From Candidatus Rifleibacteriota bacterium (GTDB lineage: Bacteria > Muiribacteriota > UBA6191 > JACPRK01 > JACQZM01), in assembly GCA_016213885.1 (NCBI GenBank), contig JACQZM010000341.1, forward strand, positions 1,546 through 45,317: a DNA stretch of 43,772 nucleotides. Reading direction: 5' to 3'. Below the pieces are notes generated by a model that saw only the letters and a list, made by a program, of their open reading frames with translations, searched no databases and was not told where the DNA came from. Below, in pieces: positions 24,904 through 33,803 of this stretch. Every line of letters starts with the position of its first letter. Positions within the stretch are counted from its first letter, which is position 1. Made by a program: the position numbers and the translations under genes.

Positions 24904-25641
24904 ATGATCCGGTACGAGGCGGTCACCAGGGAGTACGGTTCGCTCGAAGCGCTCAAGGGGCTCTCCCTCGAGGTGCCTCACGGGTCGATCTATGCGCTCC
25001 TCGGCCCGAACGGAGCCGGGAAGACCACGGCGCTTCGCATCGGAATCGGACTCACCCGTCCCACCAGCGGCACGGTCCGGATGTCCGAGGTGGATGTGGT
25101 GGCCGATCCGATCGGCGCCAAGGCCGTGGCCGGGTTCCTGCCGGACACGCCGTCGTACTACCGCCACATGACCGGGGACTCGTTTCTCGAGTTTCTCGGC
25201 CAGGCCAGGGGGCTGCCGGAGCACCGGTGGGTGCCGCGTCGCGAGGAGCTCTTGACCCGCCTCGACCTCCGGGAGGCCCGACACAACAGGCTGGTCAACT
25301 ACTCCTTCGGCATGCTCCGGAAGATCGCCCTGGCCGGGGCTCTGCTCCATTCCCCGCCTCACCTGCTGCTCGACGAGCCGACCGCCGGGCTGGATCCCTG
25401 GTCGGTGCGGTCGTTGAAGGACATGATGCTGGAGGAGAGGGCCCGGGGCGTCGCCCTGCTGGTCTCGAGCCACGATCTCGACGCGGTGGCCGAGGTGTCG
25501 GACAAGGTGGGGATCATCAGCGGAGGCCAGCTCATCAGGGAGCTGGAGGCCGGGGAGATCAAGGAACGAGGGGCCCACGGCGCGTCCCCGCTGGAGAGCC
25601 TCTTCCTGGAGGCGACCCAGGACAGGACGAGGAACACTTGA
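24904..25641 (+). CDS. ABC transporter ATP-binding protein
   Basis: 245 residues from ATG 24904. Walker A GPNGAGKT (34-41), signature NYSFGMLRK (132-140, an YSxGM variant common in export-type ATPases), Walker B HLLLDEPTAGLDP with Asp157/Glu158, and the SSHDLD switch histidine. It belongs to the group that pairs with ABC-2-type permeases (drug, lipid or Na+ exporters). An open frame extends upstream through the repeat element and is not coding. The start has no obvious SD because the element's hairpin ends only 10 bases upstream. The permease gene begins inside its stop codon (TTGA overlap), implying translational coupling. Confidence 0.93.
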   Translation: MIRYEAVTREYGSLEALKGLSLEVPHGSIYALLGPNGAGKTTALRIGIGLTRPTSGTVRMSEVDVVADPIGAKAVAGFLPDTPSYYRHMTGDSFLEFLGQARGLPEHRWVPRREELLTRLDLREARHNRLVNYSFGMLRKIALAGALLHSPPHLLLDEPTAGLDPWSVRSLKDMMLEERARGVALLVSSHDLDAVAEVSDKVGIISGGQLIRELEAGEIKERGAHGASPLESLFLEATQDRTRNT

Positions 25642-27935
25642 CCCGGCCCAGCCCCGCCACCCTGGTCCGGCTCCAGCTCTCCCTGGTCCGCGCTCACGTG
25701 ACCGGCTCGCCGCCCTGGCAACTGGCTCTCCTGGTGGCTTTTCTCGGGCTCACCCTCACGGTCTCGGCCACGGCGCTTCCGATCGTGGTTCCGGTGTTCC
25801 GGACCATGGATGACGGGGTGATCGTGGGGACGCTGGTGCTGGTGGCGGCGCTGTGCGGCCTCTTCTGGGTCCACCTGCTGGTGGCGGCCGGCGGCGCCGA
25901 TCCGGAGTCGGAGAGGGCCCGTGTGGACCCGCTGGACCTCTTGCCGATCCCGACCCGGTGGGCGTTCGTGCTGCTCGTCCTGGAGGAGGCATGCACCGAG
26001 CCGGTCGCCCTGCTGCTTCTGCCCTCGCTCTCGCTGGGACTGAGCCTGGCGTCGCGGCACCCCTGGGTCTCGCTGGGGGTGGCGCTGGTGGTCTGTCCGC
26101 TGCTGCTGGCCCTGGTGGCTGCGGTACGGCTGGTCGTCGCGCGGGTCGCCAGGACCGTGCTGACCCCCGGACGCATCCAGGCCCTGGTCCGGATGCTGGC
26201 CTACCTCACTCTGGTCATCACCGTGGCCATGGGGGGGGCGCTGCTGTACGACCTCTTCTGCGTGGCTCGATTCGCCGAGGAGGAGCTGGAGCCGCTGGAT
26301 CTGATCTCGTCCCGCCTGGGGGTGGTGCTCTACCGGACGGCTGCCGATCATCCCGTGGCCATCCGTGTCCTGCCCACCAGCTGGCCGATCCTCGCCCTCA
26401 CGGGCGCCCCGGGCTGGCCGCTCTGGTTCCTGGCGACGGTGCTGGCGACGGTGCTGGGGTTGAGGCTGCTGGCGAGGATCTACGAGGCGGCCCTGACGCG
26501 GCCGCCGAAGGATGAACCGACCGGCGCCGGGCGCGCCGAGTCGTCCGGCCTCTCCCGGCTGCTGACCGCGTGGATGCCCGTGGCGAGGTCGGCGGCGATC
26601 GGCCTGGAGACGCAGATCGCGTCGAACCGGGGCGTCCTGGCCGGAGCGCTGGTGGAGGGGATCCTCATGGTGGGGTCGCTGATGCTCCTCCTGGCTCTGG
26701 CGCCGCAGCTGTACGGTCGCTCGTTCACGGCGGCGCTCCGCGTGTTCGCCGGCCTGCTGACGCTGCTGCTGACCACGCCGGCAGCGGCGGTGGCACAGGA
26801 AGGCGCGGGGGTGACGCTCCGGCTGGTCCTGCCCGCCAGGGTCAGCGAGCTCCTGCTCTCGAAGCTTCCCGTGATCGCTCTCAGAAACGTCGTGCTGATC
26901 GCGCCGGGCGCCCTGACCCTGGTCTTCGCGATGCCCACGCCGGGTCTTGTGACCCTGATCGGCGCGGCGTTGCTCTTGAGCGTGATCGGACTGGCCGGGG
27001 CGCTGGCCGCTGTAGGCGCCGGCATGACCTGCGCCGGGCTCAACGAGGGGCCTCCGACGTTCGGCCGGCAACTTCTGGCGCTGGTTCTCTGCGGCCTGGC
27101 CCTGACGCCGACCACGCTGCTGGCGGCCGGTCCGAACCCCTATCACGGCTGCGCCGGAGTGATCGCCACCGGTCTCGTGATCGCCGGCCTGTGGCAGAAG
27201 GGCGTGGCCAGGCTGGTGCTCCTCTCGGCTCCGCCCCGGTCGCAGGTGCCTGGCACGCTTCTCGGCGACGCCGCCCTGGGGGCGCTGCTGTATCTGCTGG
27301 GCGGACTGAGCCTGGGAACGCTGATCCAGGGGGCTTTCCCCCGGCTCGATCTGGACACCAGCCAGCTCGTCGGCACCGTGGCGGTGCAGCTTCTGACGAT
27401 CCGGTACGTGCTGGAGTACCTGGTGTTTCGCCGCCGGACCCACGACGAGCCGCTCATGCTCTCGGGATCCGGCCGAGGCTGGGCCGCCGGTATCGCCCTC
27501 GGGCTGGTCTGCGGCCTCGTCACCCTCGGGTACGGCTGGGTCATGTCGGAACTGGTGGAGATCGACCCCCGCGAGGGAAGCGGCCCGCTGGCCCGGCTCG
27601 TGGCCGAGGGGGCGGAGCGACCGCTGCTGGCACTGCTGGCGCTGGTGGCCGCCGGAGTGCTGGCCCCGGTGTCGGAAGAGCTTCTGTTCAGGCGTCTGCT
27701 GTTCTCCGGGCTCAAGGAGGCCACTGGAAGACTGGCTCCGGCCGCGGCCCTGTCCGCCCTGTTCTTCGCCGTGGTTCATCCGCCGATCGGCTTTCCGCCG
27801 ATCCTGGTGGTGGGGTTCATCGCGGCGGCGCTCCTTGACCGGTTCCGGTCGCTGGCTCCGTGCATCGGCTTCCACATGGCGTTCAACATCTGCCAGCTGC
27901 TGGTCAGCCTGATCGCCAGGACGGTGGTTCCGTGA
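25638..27935 (+). CDS. ABC-2-type permease fused to a CPBP intramembrane protease domain
   Basis: 765 residues, highly hydrophobic with many membrane segments. The start is TTG 25638, overlapping the ATPase stop, with GAGG 6 bases upstream. Residues 1-560 form two blocks of helices separated by a soluble stretch, as in ABC-2-like permeases. The last 200 residues carry the CPBP signature: Glu680-Glu681...Arg685 in SEELLFRR, FFAVVHPP and CIGFHMAFN. Permease-CPBP fusions are known as a protein type, so this is not unique, but the protease substrate is unknown. The ATPase upstream supplies the nucleotide-binding domain and the TPR gene downstream starts inside its stop codon (GTGA overlap). Confidence 0.85.
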   Translation: MTRPSPATLVRLQLSLVRAHVTGSPPWQLALLVAFLGLTLTVSATALPIVVPVFRTMDDGVIVGTLVLVAALCGLFWVHLLVAAGGADPESERARVDPLDLLPIPTRWAFVLLVLEEACTEPVALLLLPSLSLGLSLASRHPWVSLGVALVVCPLLLALVAAVRLVVARVARTVLTPGRIQALVRMLAYLTLVITVAMGGALLYDLFCVARFAEEELEPLDLISSRLGVVLYRTAADHPVAIRVLPTSWPILALTGAPGWPLWFLATVLATVLGLRLLARIYEAALTRPPKDEPTGAGRAESSGLSRLLTAWMPVARSAAIGLETQIASNRGVLAGALVEGILMVGSLMLLLALAPQLYGRSFTAALRVFAGLLTLLLTTPAAAVAQEGAGVTLRLVLPARVSELLLSKLPVIALRNVVLIAPGALTLVFAMPTPGLVTLIGAALLLSVIGLAGALAAVGAGMTCAGLNEGPPTFGRQLLALVLCGLALTPTTLLAAGPNPYHGCAGVIATGLVIAGLWQKGVARLVLLSAPPRSQVPGTLLGDAALGALLYLLGGLSLGTLIQGAFPRLDLDTSQLVGTVAVQLLTIRYVLEYLVFRRRTHDEPLMLSGSGRGWAAGIALGLVCGLVTLGYGWVMSELVEIDPREGSGPLARLVAEGAERPLLALLALVAAGVLAPVSEELLFRRLLFSGLKEATGRLAPAAALSALFFAVVHPPIGFPPILVVGFIAAALLDRFRSLAPCIGFHMAFNICQLLVSLIARTVVP

Positions 27936-30853
27936 GGCCGGGCAGCCCGCTGGCCCTGGTGGTCTTCTTCGTCGGAGCGATCGCCCGGGGCGCCGGGGAC
28001 GAGGCCAGGACCCCGGCCGACACGGCCCAGCTTTCGACTCTGCTCGACGCCCGGATGCCCCACCGGGCCGAGGAGCTTCTCAGACAGGCCCGGCACGTCC
28101 CCCCGGCTCTCGCCGAGGAGATCCGCATCAGGAGCGCGCTGGCCAGGGGCGCCCGGACGGAGGCCGACCGGCTCCTCGGCCGGGCCGCCGACACGGCGGT
28201 CTCCCGGCTGGCCCGGGCCGCCATCGCGCTGGATCGAGGCGCTTCGGGCCAGGGCGTGAAGCACTGCGAGCGCGGGCTGGCGCTGCTGGGCCAAGGGGGC
28301 GGGCGCCTGCTCTTCGAGCTGAGACTCGTCCATGCCTCGGCGTTGATCCAGCAGAACCGGTTCGTCGAGGCGCTTCAGGGGCTCCTGGCGTTGCCGCGGA
28401 GCGAGGCCGCCATTCCGTGGAGCCCCTACCAGCTTCTCCTGTCGTGCGTCGATGCCGGGGACGACGACAGGCCGAGGCTGGTCAGAAAGGCTCTGGAAAC
28501 CGACCCGACGAACCCCGACTCGTGGGCCGCCGCCCTCCAGGTGGCGCTCGGAAAGGGGAGCTACGGGGAGGTCGAACGGTGCTTTCTGAACCAGGCGAGA
28601 CTGTGGCGCAAGCGAACGCTCAGGCCGCCGTTTCGTGGGCTGGGCCCGGTAGGAACGGCGCCTTACCGCACCCAGGTGGCGCTGGCCGGCAAGCCGGTCT
28701 CGGTCGCGACACTCTGGGCCGAGATCGGGTGGATCGCGATCTCGCGGGATCGGTCGGCCCAGGCCAGGGTGTGTCTCCAGCAAGCGCTCCTGCACTGCAC
28801 CCGGGTGCCGGAGGAGCTGTGGCTGATCGGTAGGCTCCAGGCGACCCTGGGAGACGGGCGGGCCGCCGTCGCAAGCCTGGAGCCGGCGATCTCCCATCAC
28901 CCTGAGGCGGCGCGATACCTGGCCGCGGCCTGGGTGAGGCTGGGACGGCCAGACCGAGGCCTGGCGGTCCTGGAGGCGGCGCCTCCGGAGGAGCGGGCCA
29001 GACCGCGCACCGCCCTGGCCCGGGTGCGGGCGCTGGTCGAGGCGGGGCGGATCCTGGAGGCCCGCAACGGGCTCTCCGCCCTGGCGCCGGTCCTGGCTCT
29101 CGACCCGGAGTTCTGGCTCACCGGCGCCGAGGTCGATCGCAGGAGCGGCGACCGCGCCGCCGCCGTGCGGAGGCTCCGGCAGATCATGGTGCTGGCCAGG
29201 CTGGGCAGGCTCAAGTCGGACGCGCGTCTGAAGGCTGCCCGCATGGCCCAGAACCTCGGCGCCGCCGACGTGGCCACGAGGCTGACCCGCGCCGCACCCA
29301 CCTGGGATCGAGCCGGGCTCAGGATAGCCGGGTCGGGGTACCTGTCATCGCTGGCGTTCCGTCTGCTGGCGGACAGGGCCTGTGCTTCCGGCGACTCTGC
29401 CGTGGGGCTGGAGCTCTTGGATCAGGGCGAGGCCAAGGTGATCGAGACGGTGCTGGAGCGGGTACGGGTCGAACCCGACGAGGTGGACGACTCGCTCAGG
29501 GGGGCTCTGCTCCTGGCGGCGAAGGACCAGGTGAACCCTCTTCGCCTGGCCCGGGCCCGGTCGCTGCTGACGATGGGGCAGGCCGGTCGCGCCATCGAGG
29601 CGCTGCGACCGATCCTCCAGGGGGAAGACAAGCCGTCGATCGGCACCTTCCTTCTGGCCGCGGGCGCCCACGGTCAGCTGGGAGCTCGAGACAGGATGAA
29701 TGCCCTGATGGACGCCGCGTCGGCGCTGGCAGCGCGCCCCGGGGCACCGTGGGGGGCCTGCACCCAGCTGGCGCTGCTGGCCTCCAGCGACGAGGCGCTC
29801 CACTGGTTGGCCCGGACGGCCCGGTCGTTCCCCGAACCCCAGGACATCACCGTGGACGTGGCCGTCCTGGCGGGGCTCGGCGGGTGCTACAGCGATTGTC
29901 TGCAGATGGCGATACCGCCGGGCTCTCCCGGCGGCGAGCTGGGCATGGGGATCTCGTTGATCGCCGTGGGGCAGCGACGGGAAGGGAAGCTGGCGCTGGA
30001 GCGGGCCGGCCGCTCCGGGGCGGGGGCGTGGCAGCGTCTGGCCCTGCTCGCCAGGGCCGGGATCGCGGCGGAGGAGCAGGACCTGTCGCTGGCCCAGCGT
30101 CTGCTCGGGGAGGCCGTGGCCCTGGGCGCGGCGGACCATCGGACCGACGAGGTCCGCGCCCGGCTGATGCTCCAGCAGGGCCGGCTGGCCGAGGCGTCCA
30201 GGTTCGCCGAGGAGGCCCGGAAGAAGGGCCCGGGCGCGGCAGCGCCGGTGCAGGTGGCGGCCCGCATCGCCAGAGCCGCGGGGAAGCCCTCGCTGCCGCT
30301 GTTCAAGGAGTCGTGCCGCCTCGCGCCCCACGTGGCCGGCTACTGGGAGGCGCTGGCCAGGGAACAGGCCGCATCCGGAGAGGACCCGCGGGAGGCGTGG
30401 ACCGAAGCGGCCCGGCAGGCGCTGGCCTCGGGGGAGCTGGAGCTGGCCGCGCGTTCGCTGACCAGCCTGTCCGGCAGGGCGTCCAAGCGCGCCGCGGCTC
30501 CAGGGGCGGAGGCGCTGGTCGCGGCGTACCGGCGGCTGGCCACGCGGGAGGGCCTGGCTCCCCGCATGGCATCGGATCTGGCCCGGGAGGGCGCGGCGCT
30601 GCTGGTGGAGCTCGACGAACCGGAGCGTGCCCTGGGGCTCACCGGCCTCGCCTCGGAGCTCGCGAGGAGAACCGTCGCGGGCAGCGCCTCGACGAGCGAT
30701 CGATCGCGTGAGGTGACGCCGATCGAGGCCAGCGTGGTCTTCATCTTCACCCTCGTCATCCTGCCGGCGCTGACCTCGCGGCGGCTGAGCCGAGGGCTGG
30801 AAGCTCTCAGTCGTCAGACCCGGACCGACGATCCACGAACCCCTCCTGCTTGA
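27932..30853 (+). CDS. Large TPR-repeat protein, exported and membrane-anchored
   Basis: 973 residues from GTG 27932, overlapping the permease stop by GTGA. A short hydrophobic signal (about 5-18) precedes a long, Ala/Leu/Arg-rich helical array in which many 34-residue TPR-like units can be seen, for example around LWLIGRLQATLGDGRAAVASLEPAISHHPEA and the following paired helices. Near the C-terminus VTPIEASVVFIFTLVILPAL (about 927-946) is a membrane helix followed by a positively charged tail. The array would therefore lie in the periplasm, anchored at its end. TPR arrays are protein-binding scaffolds; here the partner could be the ABC/CPBP complex encoded just upstream. The last 47 bases overlap the convergent DUF1844 gene. 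No enzymatic motif seen. Confidence 0.8.
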   Translation: MRPGSPLALVVFFVGAIARGAGDEARTPADTAQLSTLLDARMPHRAEELLRQARHVPPALAEEIRIRSALARGARTEADRLLGRAADTAVSRLARAAIALDRGASGQGVKHCERGLALLGQGGGRLLFELRLVHASALIQQNRFVEALQGLLALPRSEAAIPWSPYQLLLSCVDAGDDDRPRLVRKALETDPTNPDSWAAALQVALGKGSYGEVERCFLNQARLWRKRTLRPPFRGLGPVGTAPYRTQVALAGKPVSVATLWAEIGWIAISRDRSAQARVCLQQALLHCTRVPEELWLIGRLQATLGDGRAAVASLEPAISHHPEAARYLAAAWVRLGRPDRGLAVLEAAPPEERARPRTALARVRALVEAGRILEARNGLSALAPVLALDPEFWLTGAEVDRRSGDRAAAVRRLRQIMVLARLGRLKSDARLKAARMAQNLGAADVATRLTRAAPTWDRAGLRIAGSGYLSSLAFRLLADRACASGDSAVGLELLDQGEAKVIETVLERVRVEPDEVDDSLRGALLLAAKDQVNPLRLARARSLLTMGQAGRAIEALRPILQGEDKPSIGTFLLAAGAHGQLGARDRMNALMDAASALAARPGAPWGACTQLALLASSDEALHWLARTARSFPEPQDITVDVAVLAGLGGCYSDCLQMAIPPGSPGGELGMGISLIAVGQRREGKLALERAGRSGAGAWQRLALLARAGIAAEEQDLSLAQRLLGEAVALGAADHRTDEVRARLMLQQGRLAEASRFAEEARKKGPGAAAPVQVAARIARAAGKPSLPLFKESCRLAPHVAGYWEALAREQAASGEDPREAWTEAARQALASGELELAARSLTSLSGRASKRAAAPGAEALVAAYRRLATREGLAPRMASDLAREGAALLVELDEPERALGLTGLASELARRTVAGSASTSDRSREVTPIEASVVFIFTLVILPALTSRRLSRGLEALSRQTRTDDPRTPPA

Positions 30854-31232
30854 CCTGGGGTCGCGGCGCCTCGGAGGTGGCCTTCCCCTCAGGGGCTTGC
30901 GCCGGCCGCTCCGGCGCTGGCTCCGGGCCGGGCTTCTGGTCGGGCTTCTGCTTCTGCCGTTCCACCTCGTCCACGAACGTGAGCCTGAGGTTGGTCAGCT
31001 GGGCGCCCAGCATGCGCTTCTCCCGGTCGCTGAGGTTGCCCCTGGTCTTCGCCTCGAGCATCTCCAGGAGGTCGATCATCAGCCGGGCCTGATCCAGGTC
31101 GACCTCCTCCTCGCCGGTGGCCGGATTGGCGATCTTCCCCATGGCGCTCATGGCGCCACCGGTCAACATCTCCACGAGAGCCAGGAACTGCAGCTCCTGC
31201 TTCTGCGCCTCTGCTGGGGTTCCTTCTTTCAT
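30807..31232 (-). CDS. DUF1844-family protein
   Basis: 141 residues from ATG 31232. Residues 10-75 fit DUF1844: FLALVEMLTGGAMSAMGKIANPATGEEEVDLDQARLMIDLLEMLEAKTRGNLSDREKRML. The family is small, helical and of unknown function. The C-terminal 60 residues are Lys/Pro/Glu-rich. It begins 13 bases after the rpoD stop on the same strand, so it is probably cotranscribed with the sigma factor. Its 3' end overlaps the convergent TPR gene by 47 bases. Confidence 0.88.
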   Translation of the reverse strand: MKEGTPAEAQKQELQFLALVEMLTGGAMSAMGKIANPATGEEEVDLDQARLMIDLLEMLEAKTRGNLSDREKRMLGAQLTNLRLTFVDEVERQKQKPDQKPGPEPAPERPAQAPEGKATSEAPRPQVKQEGFVDRRSGSDD

Positions 31233-31244
31233 GTCCGGTTCACC

Positions 31245-33563
31245 TCACTCCATGTAGAACTCTTTCAATCGCTTGGACCTGGAAGGGTGGCGGAGCCGAC
31301 GCAACGCCTTCGCCTCGATCTGCCGGATCCGCTCCCGGGTCACCCCGAACTTCTGCCCCACCTGCTCGAGCGTCATGGGCCAGCCGTCGTCCAGGCCGAA
31401 CCGGTACCGGATCACCTCGTTCTCCCTCTCGGTGAGGGTGCCCAGGATGTCGCCGATCTGCTCCTTCAAGATCGATCGCGACGACGACTCCTGCGGGGCG
31501 ATGGCGTTCCTGTCCTTGACGAAGTCGCCCAGACACGAGTCGGAGTAGTCGGAACCGAGGGGCGTTTCCAGGGAGATCGGAGGCGTGGCGGACCGGTAGG
31601 CGTCCTTGATCTTCTCCGGGTTCATGTTCAGCTCTCGCCCGATCTCCTCGTGGGTCGGCTCCCGGCCGTACTCCTGGGTCAGCATCTGCGCGGTCTTCTT
31701 CACCTTGGCGATGGTCTCGTTCATGTGGACCGGCACGCGGATCGTCCGGGCCTGGTCGGCGATCGCCCGGGTGATCGCCTGGCGGATCCACCAGATCGCG
31801 TAGGTGGAGAACTTGAACCCCTTGGCGTACCGGAACTTCTCGACGGCGCGGATCAGCCCCTGGTTGCCCTCCTGCAGCAGATCGAGGAAGTGGAGGCCCC
31901 TTCGGGTGTACTTCTTCGCCACGGAGACCACGAGCCGCAGGTTGGCCTCGATCAGCTTGACCGCCGCGGATCGATCGCCCCGCTCCATCCGCTTGGCCAG
32001 CTCCACCTCCTCCTCGGCCGTGAGGAGATGGATGCTACCGATCTCCTGGAGGTACGCCTTCAGCGAGTCATCGCTGCGGATGTCCTCGTCGTCCTCCGTG
32101 GGGAAGGTCAGATCTTCCCCGTCCTGGGCGGAGATGTGAGGCCCCCCGTGGGCCTGCTCCTCGCGATCGATGACCGTGATGCCCTTCTCGGACAGGGTGC
32201 TGACGATGTCCTCGATCTGCTGGGTCGAGATGTCCTCCGGCACCAGGTCGTTGATCTCGGAGAAGACCAGGTACCCCTGCTTCTCGCCCTTCTGGATGAG
32301 CGTCGTCAGGACGCTCCCCATGCCATCGCCCATCTCCTCGACTTCGGGCTCGGCCTCCTCCACCTTGCCCTCGTAGGGCTCAGCGGGGGCTTCGGGCTCT
32401 CGCGGCTCCTCCTCCACGTAGGTGCCCGGTTCTTGCCAGGCGGGCTGCTCCGCCGGAGCTGTCCAGACCCTGGCCGTCGGGGCCTTCTTGTTCAGGGCGC
32501 TCCGCACCTCCCTGGCGGCGGTCTTGGTGGAGACCGGGGGAAGCCAGGTGCCCTCGTCGGCCCGGACCGGCTTGATCACCGGCGCCATCGGTTCCTGTGG
32601 AATCGAGGGCCGATGGGCCGGCGCCGGGATCGGTGGCGCTGTCACGGTCCGCGAGGCGGCATCTCGCCTGTCCGGGGCCGACGCAGCCAGGCCCCGGGGC
32701 GACTCCGCCCGGGAGACCGGTTCGTCGACGGCGGCCTTCTTGTCCTTGCCGTGAGCCCGGCCGGTCTTTGGCTCGTGAGCCTTGTCGCGAGCCGGCGCGT
32801 CCGGCTCCCGGGTCGGCCGGAGGCGGGAGGGCCGGCCCCCCGGCCGCTCGCGCGAATCGACCTGCGGGCCTGCCGCCGACCTGGCCGGCGTCTTGACGGC
32901 GCTCGATGCCTCCTGGGCCTTCATGACCGCTGCCACGGGCGGCGTCGGTCGTCCCCGCGACGTCGGCTCGACCACGGCCGTGTGGAGACGTCGGGGCCCC
33001 TTCTGTCCGCGGGCCGGCGGCGCCTTGACCGGCGTCGGTCTCGCCCGGCCCGCCACGGCGAGTGGTTTCGACGGGGACTTCCGGGGCGACTGGTCCCGCC
33101 GGGGGGCTCCGGGTCGGGTCTTGGAGCGAGAATCGAGCTTCTCCGCCCGGGAAGGACGTGCGGCGGCCTTGTGAGGATGGGCAGACCCGGAGCGCTTGCC
33201 GGTGGTGACTGTGCTGGATGCTCTCCCGGCAGCAGGCGTGGGCTTCTTCTCGCCCTTCCCGGGGGAGACCTTGACCGTCGCCCGCCCCGGGCGCCCGGGA
33301 GCCTTGCCCCGACGAGCATGCGCCTGACGCTGGCCAGCGGCGACTCGGGACGCCGGCGCTCGAGAGGTGGAAGAATGCCTGGCCTCGGTCTTCCTGGGGG
33401 TGGCCTTGACCTTGGGACGCTTGCCGCTGGACGAGGGCTTCTTGACTCCGCCGCCGGACTTGCCGGGAACGATCTTCTTGGCCTCGCTCGGCTGGCGGGC
33501 CCCCGCCTTGCCCTTCTCCCCCTGCTGAGACCGGTTCTTCTTTGCAGGCTCTCGCTTGGGCAC
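31245..33563 (-). CDS. rpoD: RNA polymerase sigma factor RpoD with 400-residue basic N-terminal extension
   Basis: 772 residues from GTG 33563, which has GAGGAG 5 bases upstream (a TTG at 33596 would add 11 but lies in the leader hairpin's T-run). Residues 1 to about 320 are Lys/Arg/Ser/Pro-rich and low in complexity; about 320-410 becomes acidic. Region 1.1 ([18 protein letters not shown]) begins near 412. Regions 1.2 (about 500), 2 ([35 protein letters not shown]..., 540-605), 3 and 4 ([29 protein letters not shown], near the end) are fully canonical for the housekeeping sigma-70. The long extension is the notable feature. The promoters found in this window (TTGACA/TATAAT-like) fit this sigma factor. 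A DUF1844 gene follows. Confidence 0.96.
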   Translation of the reverse strand: MPKREPAKKNRSQQGEKGKAGARQPSEAKKIVPGKSGGGVKKPSSSGKRPKVKATPRKTEARHSSTSRAPASRVAAGQRQAHARRGKAPGRPGRATVKVSPGKGEKKPTPAAGRASSTVTTGKRSGSAHPHKAAARPSRAEKLDSRSKTRPGAPRRDQSPRKSPSKPLAVAGRARPTPVKAPPARGQKGPRRLHTAVVEPTSRGRPTPPVAAVMKAQEASSAVKTPARSAAGPQVDSRERPGGRPSRLRPTREPDAPARDKAHEPKTGRAHGKDKKAAVDEPVSRAESPRGLAASAPDRRDAASRTVTAPPIPAPAHRPSIPQEPMAPVIKPVRADEGTWLPPVSTKTAAREVRSALNKKAPTARVWTAPAEQPAWQEPGTYVEEEPREPEAPAEPYEGKVEEAEPEVEEMGDGMGSVLTTLIQKGEKQGYLVFSEINDLVPEDISTQQIEDIVSTLSEKGITVIDREEQAHGGPHISAQDGEDLTFPTEDDEDIRSDDSLKAYLQEIGSIHLLTAEEEVELAKRMERGDRSAAVKLIEANLRLVVSVAKKYTRRGLHFLDLLQEGNQGLIRAVEKFRYAKGFKFSTYAIWWIRQAITRAIADQARTIRVPVHMNETIAKVKKTAQMLTQEYGREPTHEEIGRELNMNPEKIKDAYRSATPPISLETPLGSDYSDSCLGDFVKDRNAIAPQESSSRSILKEQIGDILGTLTERENEVIRYRFGLDDGWPMTLEQVGQKFGVTRERIRQIEAKALRRLRHPSRSKRLKEFYME

Positions 33564-33594
33564 GTCGTCTCCTCGGGTGTCGACGGAAAAGCAC

Positions 33595-33619
33595 AAAAAG
33601 CCCCATCGGTCAGGGCTTT
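33595..33619 (-). terminator. Hairpin plus T-tract in rpoD leader (attenuator candidate)
   Basis: Minus strand: AAAGCCC, loop TGACCGATG, GGGCTTT, then TT; the right arm plus tail reads five T in a row. It lies between the rpoD promoter (33669-33697) and the GTG at 33563, so it would act inside the rpoD leader. Seven-base stem, moderate strength. Confidence 0.55.
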
Positions 33620-33668
33620 CCCGGCCCTGGCCTTGAGGTCTCGGATGCCCCTCTTTTGGAGCGCGTCG

Positions 33669-33697
33669 ATTCTAGGCATCCATGATCGACATGTCAA
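33669..33697 (-). promoter_or_regulatory. Strong sigma-70-type promoter of rpoD
   Basis: Minus strand: consensus TTGACA (33697-33692), 17-bp spacer, TAGAAT (33674-33669). Start near 33662, about 100 bases before GTG 33563. One of the best promoters in the window; it has the same -10 and spacing as mutS. Confidence 0.8.
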
Positions 33698-33740
33698 GAG
33701 AATCATCTCGAGGACACGCCGTCCGGACGCCGCTCGCGCC

Positions 33741-33779
33741 AAAAGGAACAGGCCGGGCTGCCACCAGGGCCGCCCGGCC
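33741..33779 (-). terminator. Intrinsic terminator after the clostripain-like gene
   Basis: 8-bp stem GGCCGGGC/GCCCGGCC (33751-33758 and 33772-33779), 13-base loop, followed on the minus strand by TGTTCCTTTT. It lies 25 bases past the protease stop and before the rpoD promoter, so it separates the two units. Confidence 0.65.
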
Positions 33780-33803
33780 TAGAGTCTAGCCGATCAGAGC
33801 CGA

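Noticed and set aside
24858..25637. Extension of the permease frame upstream through the ABC ATPase gene
   Set aside because: It is a shadow frame of the ATPase; the TTG at 25638 overlaps the ATPase stop with a GAGG site and fits coupling.
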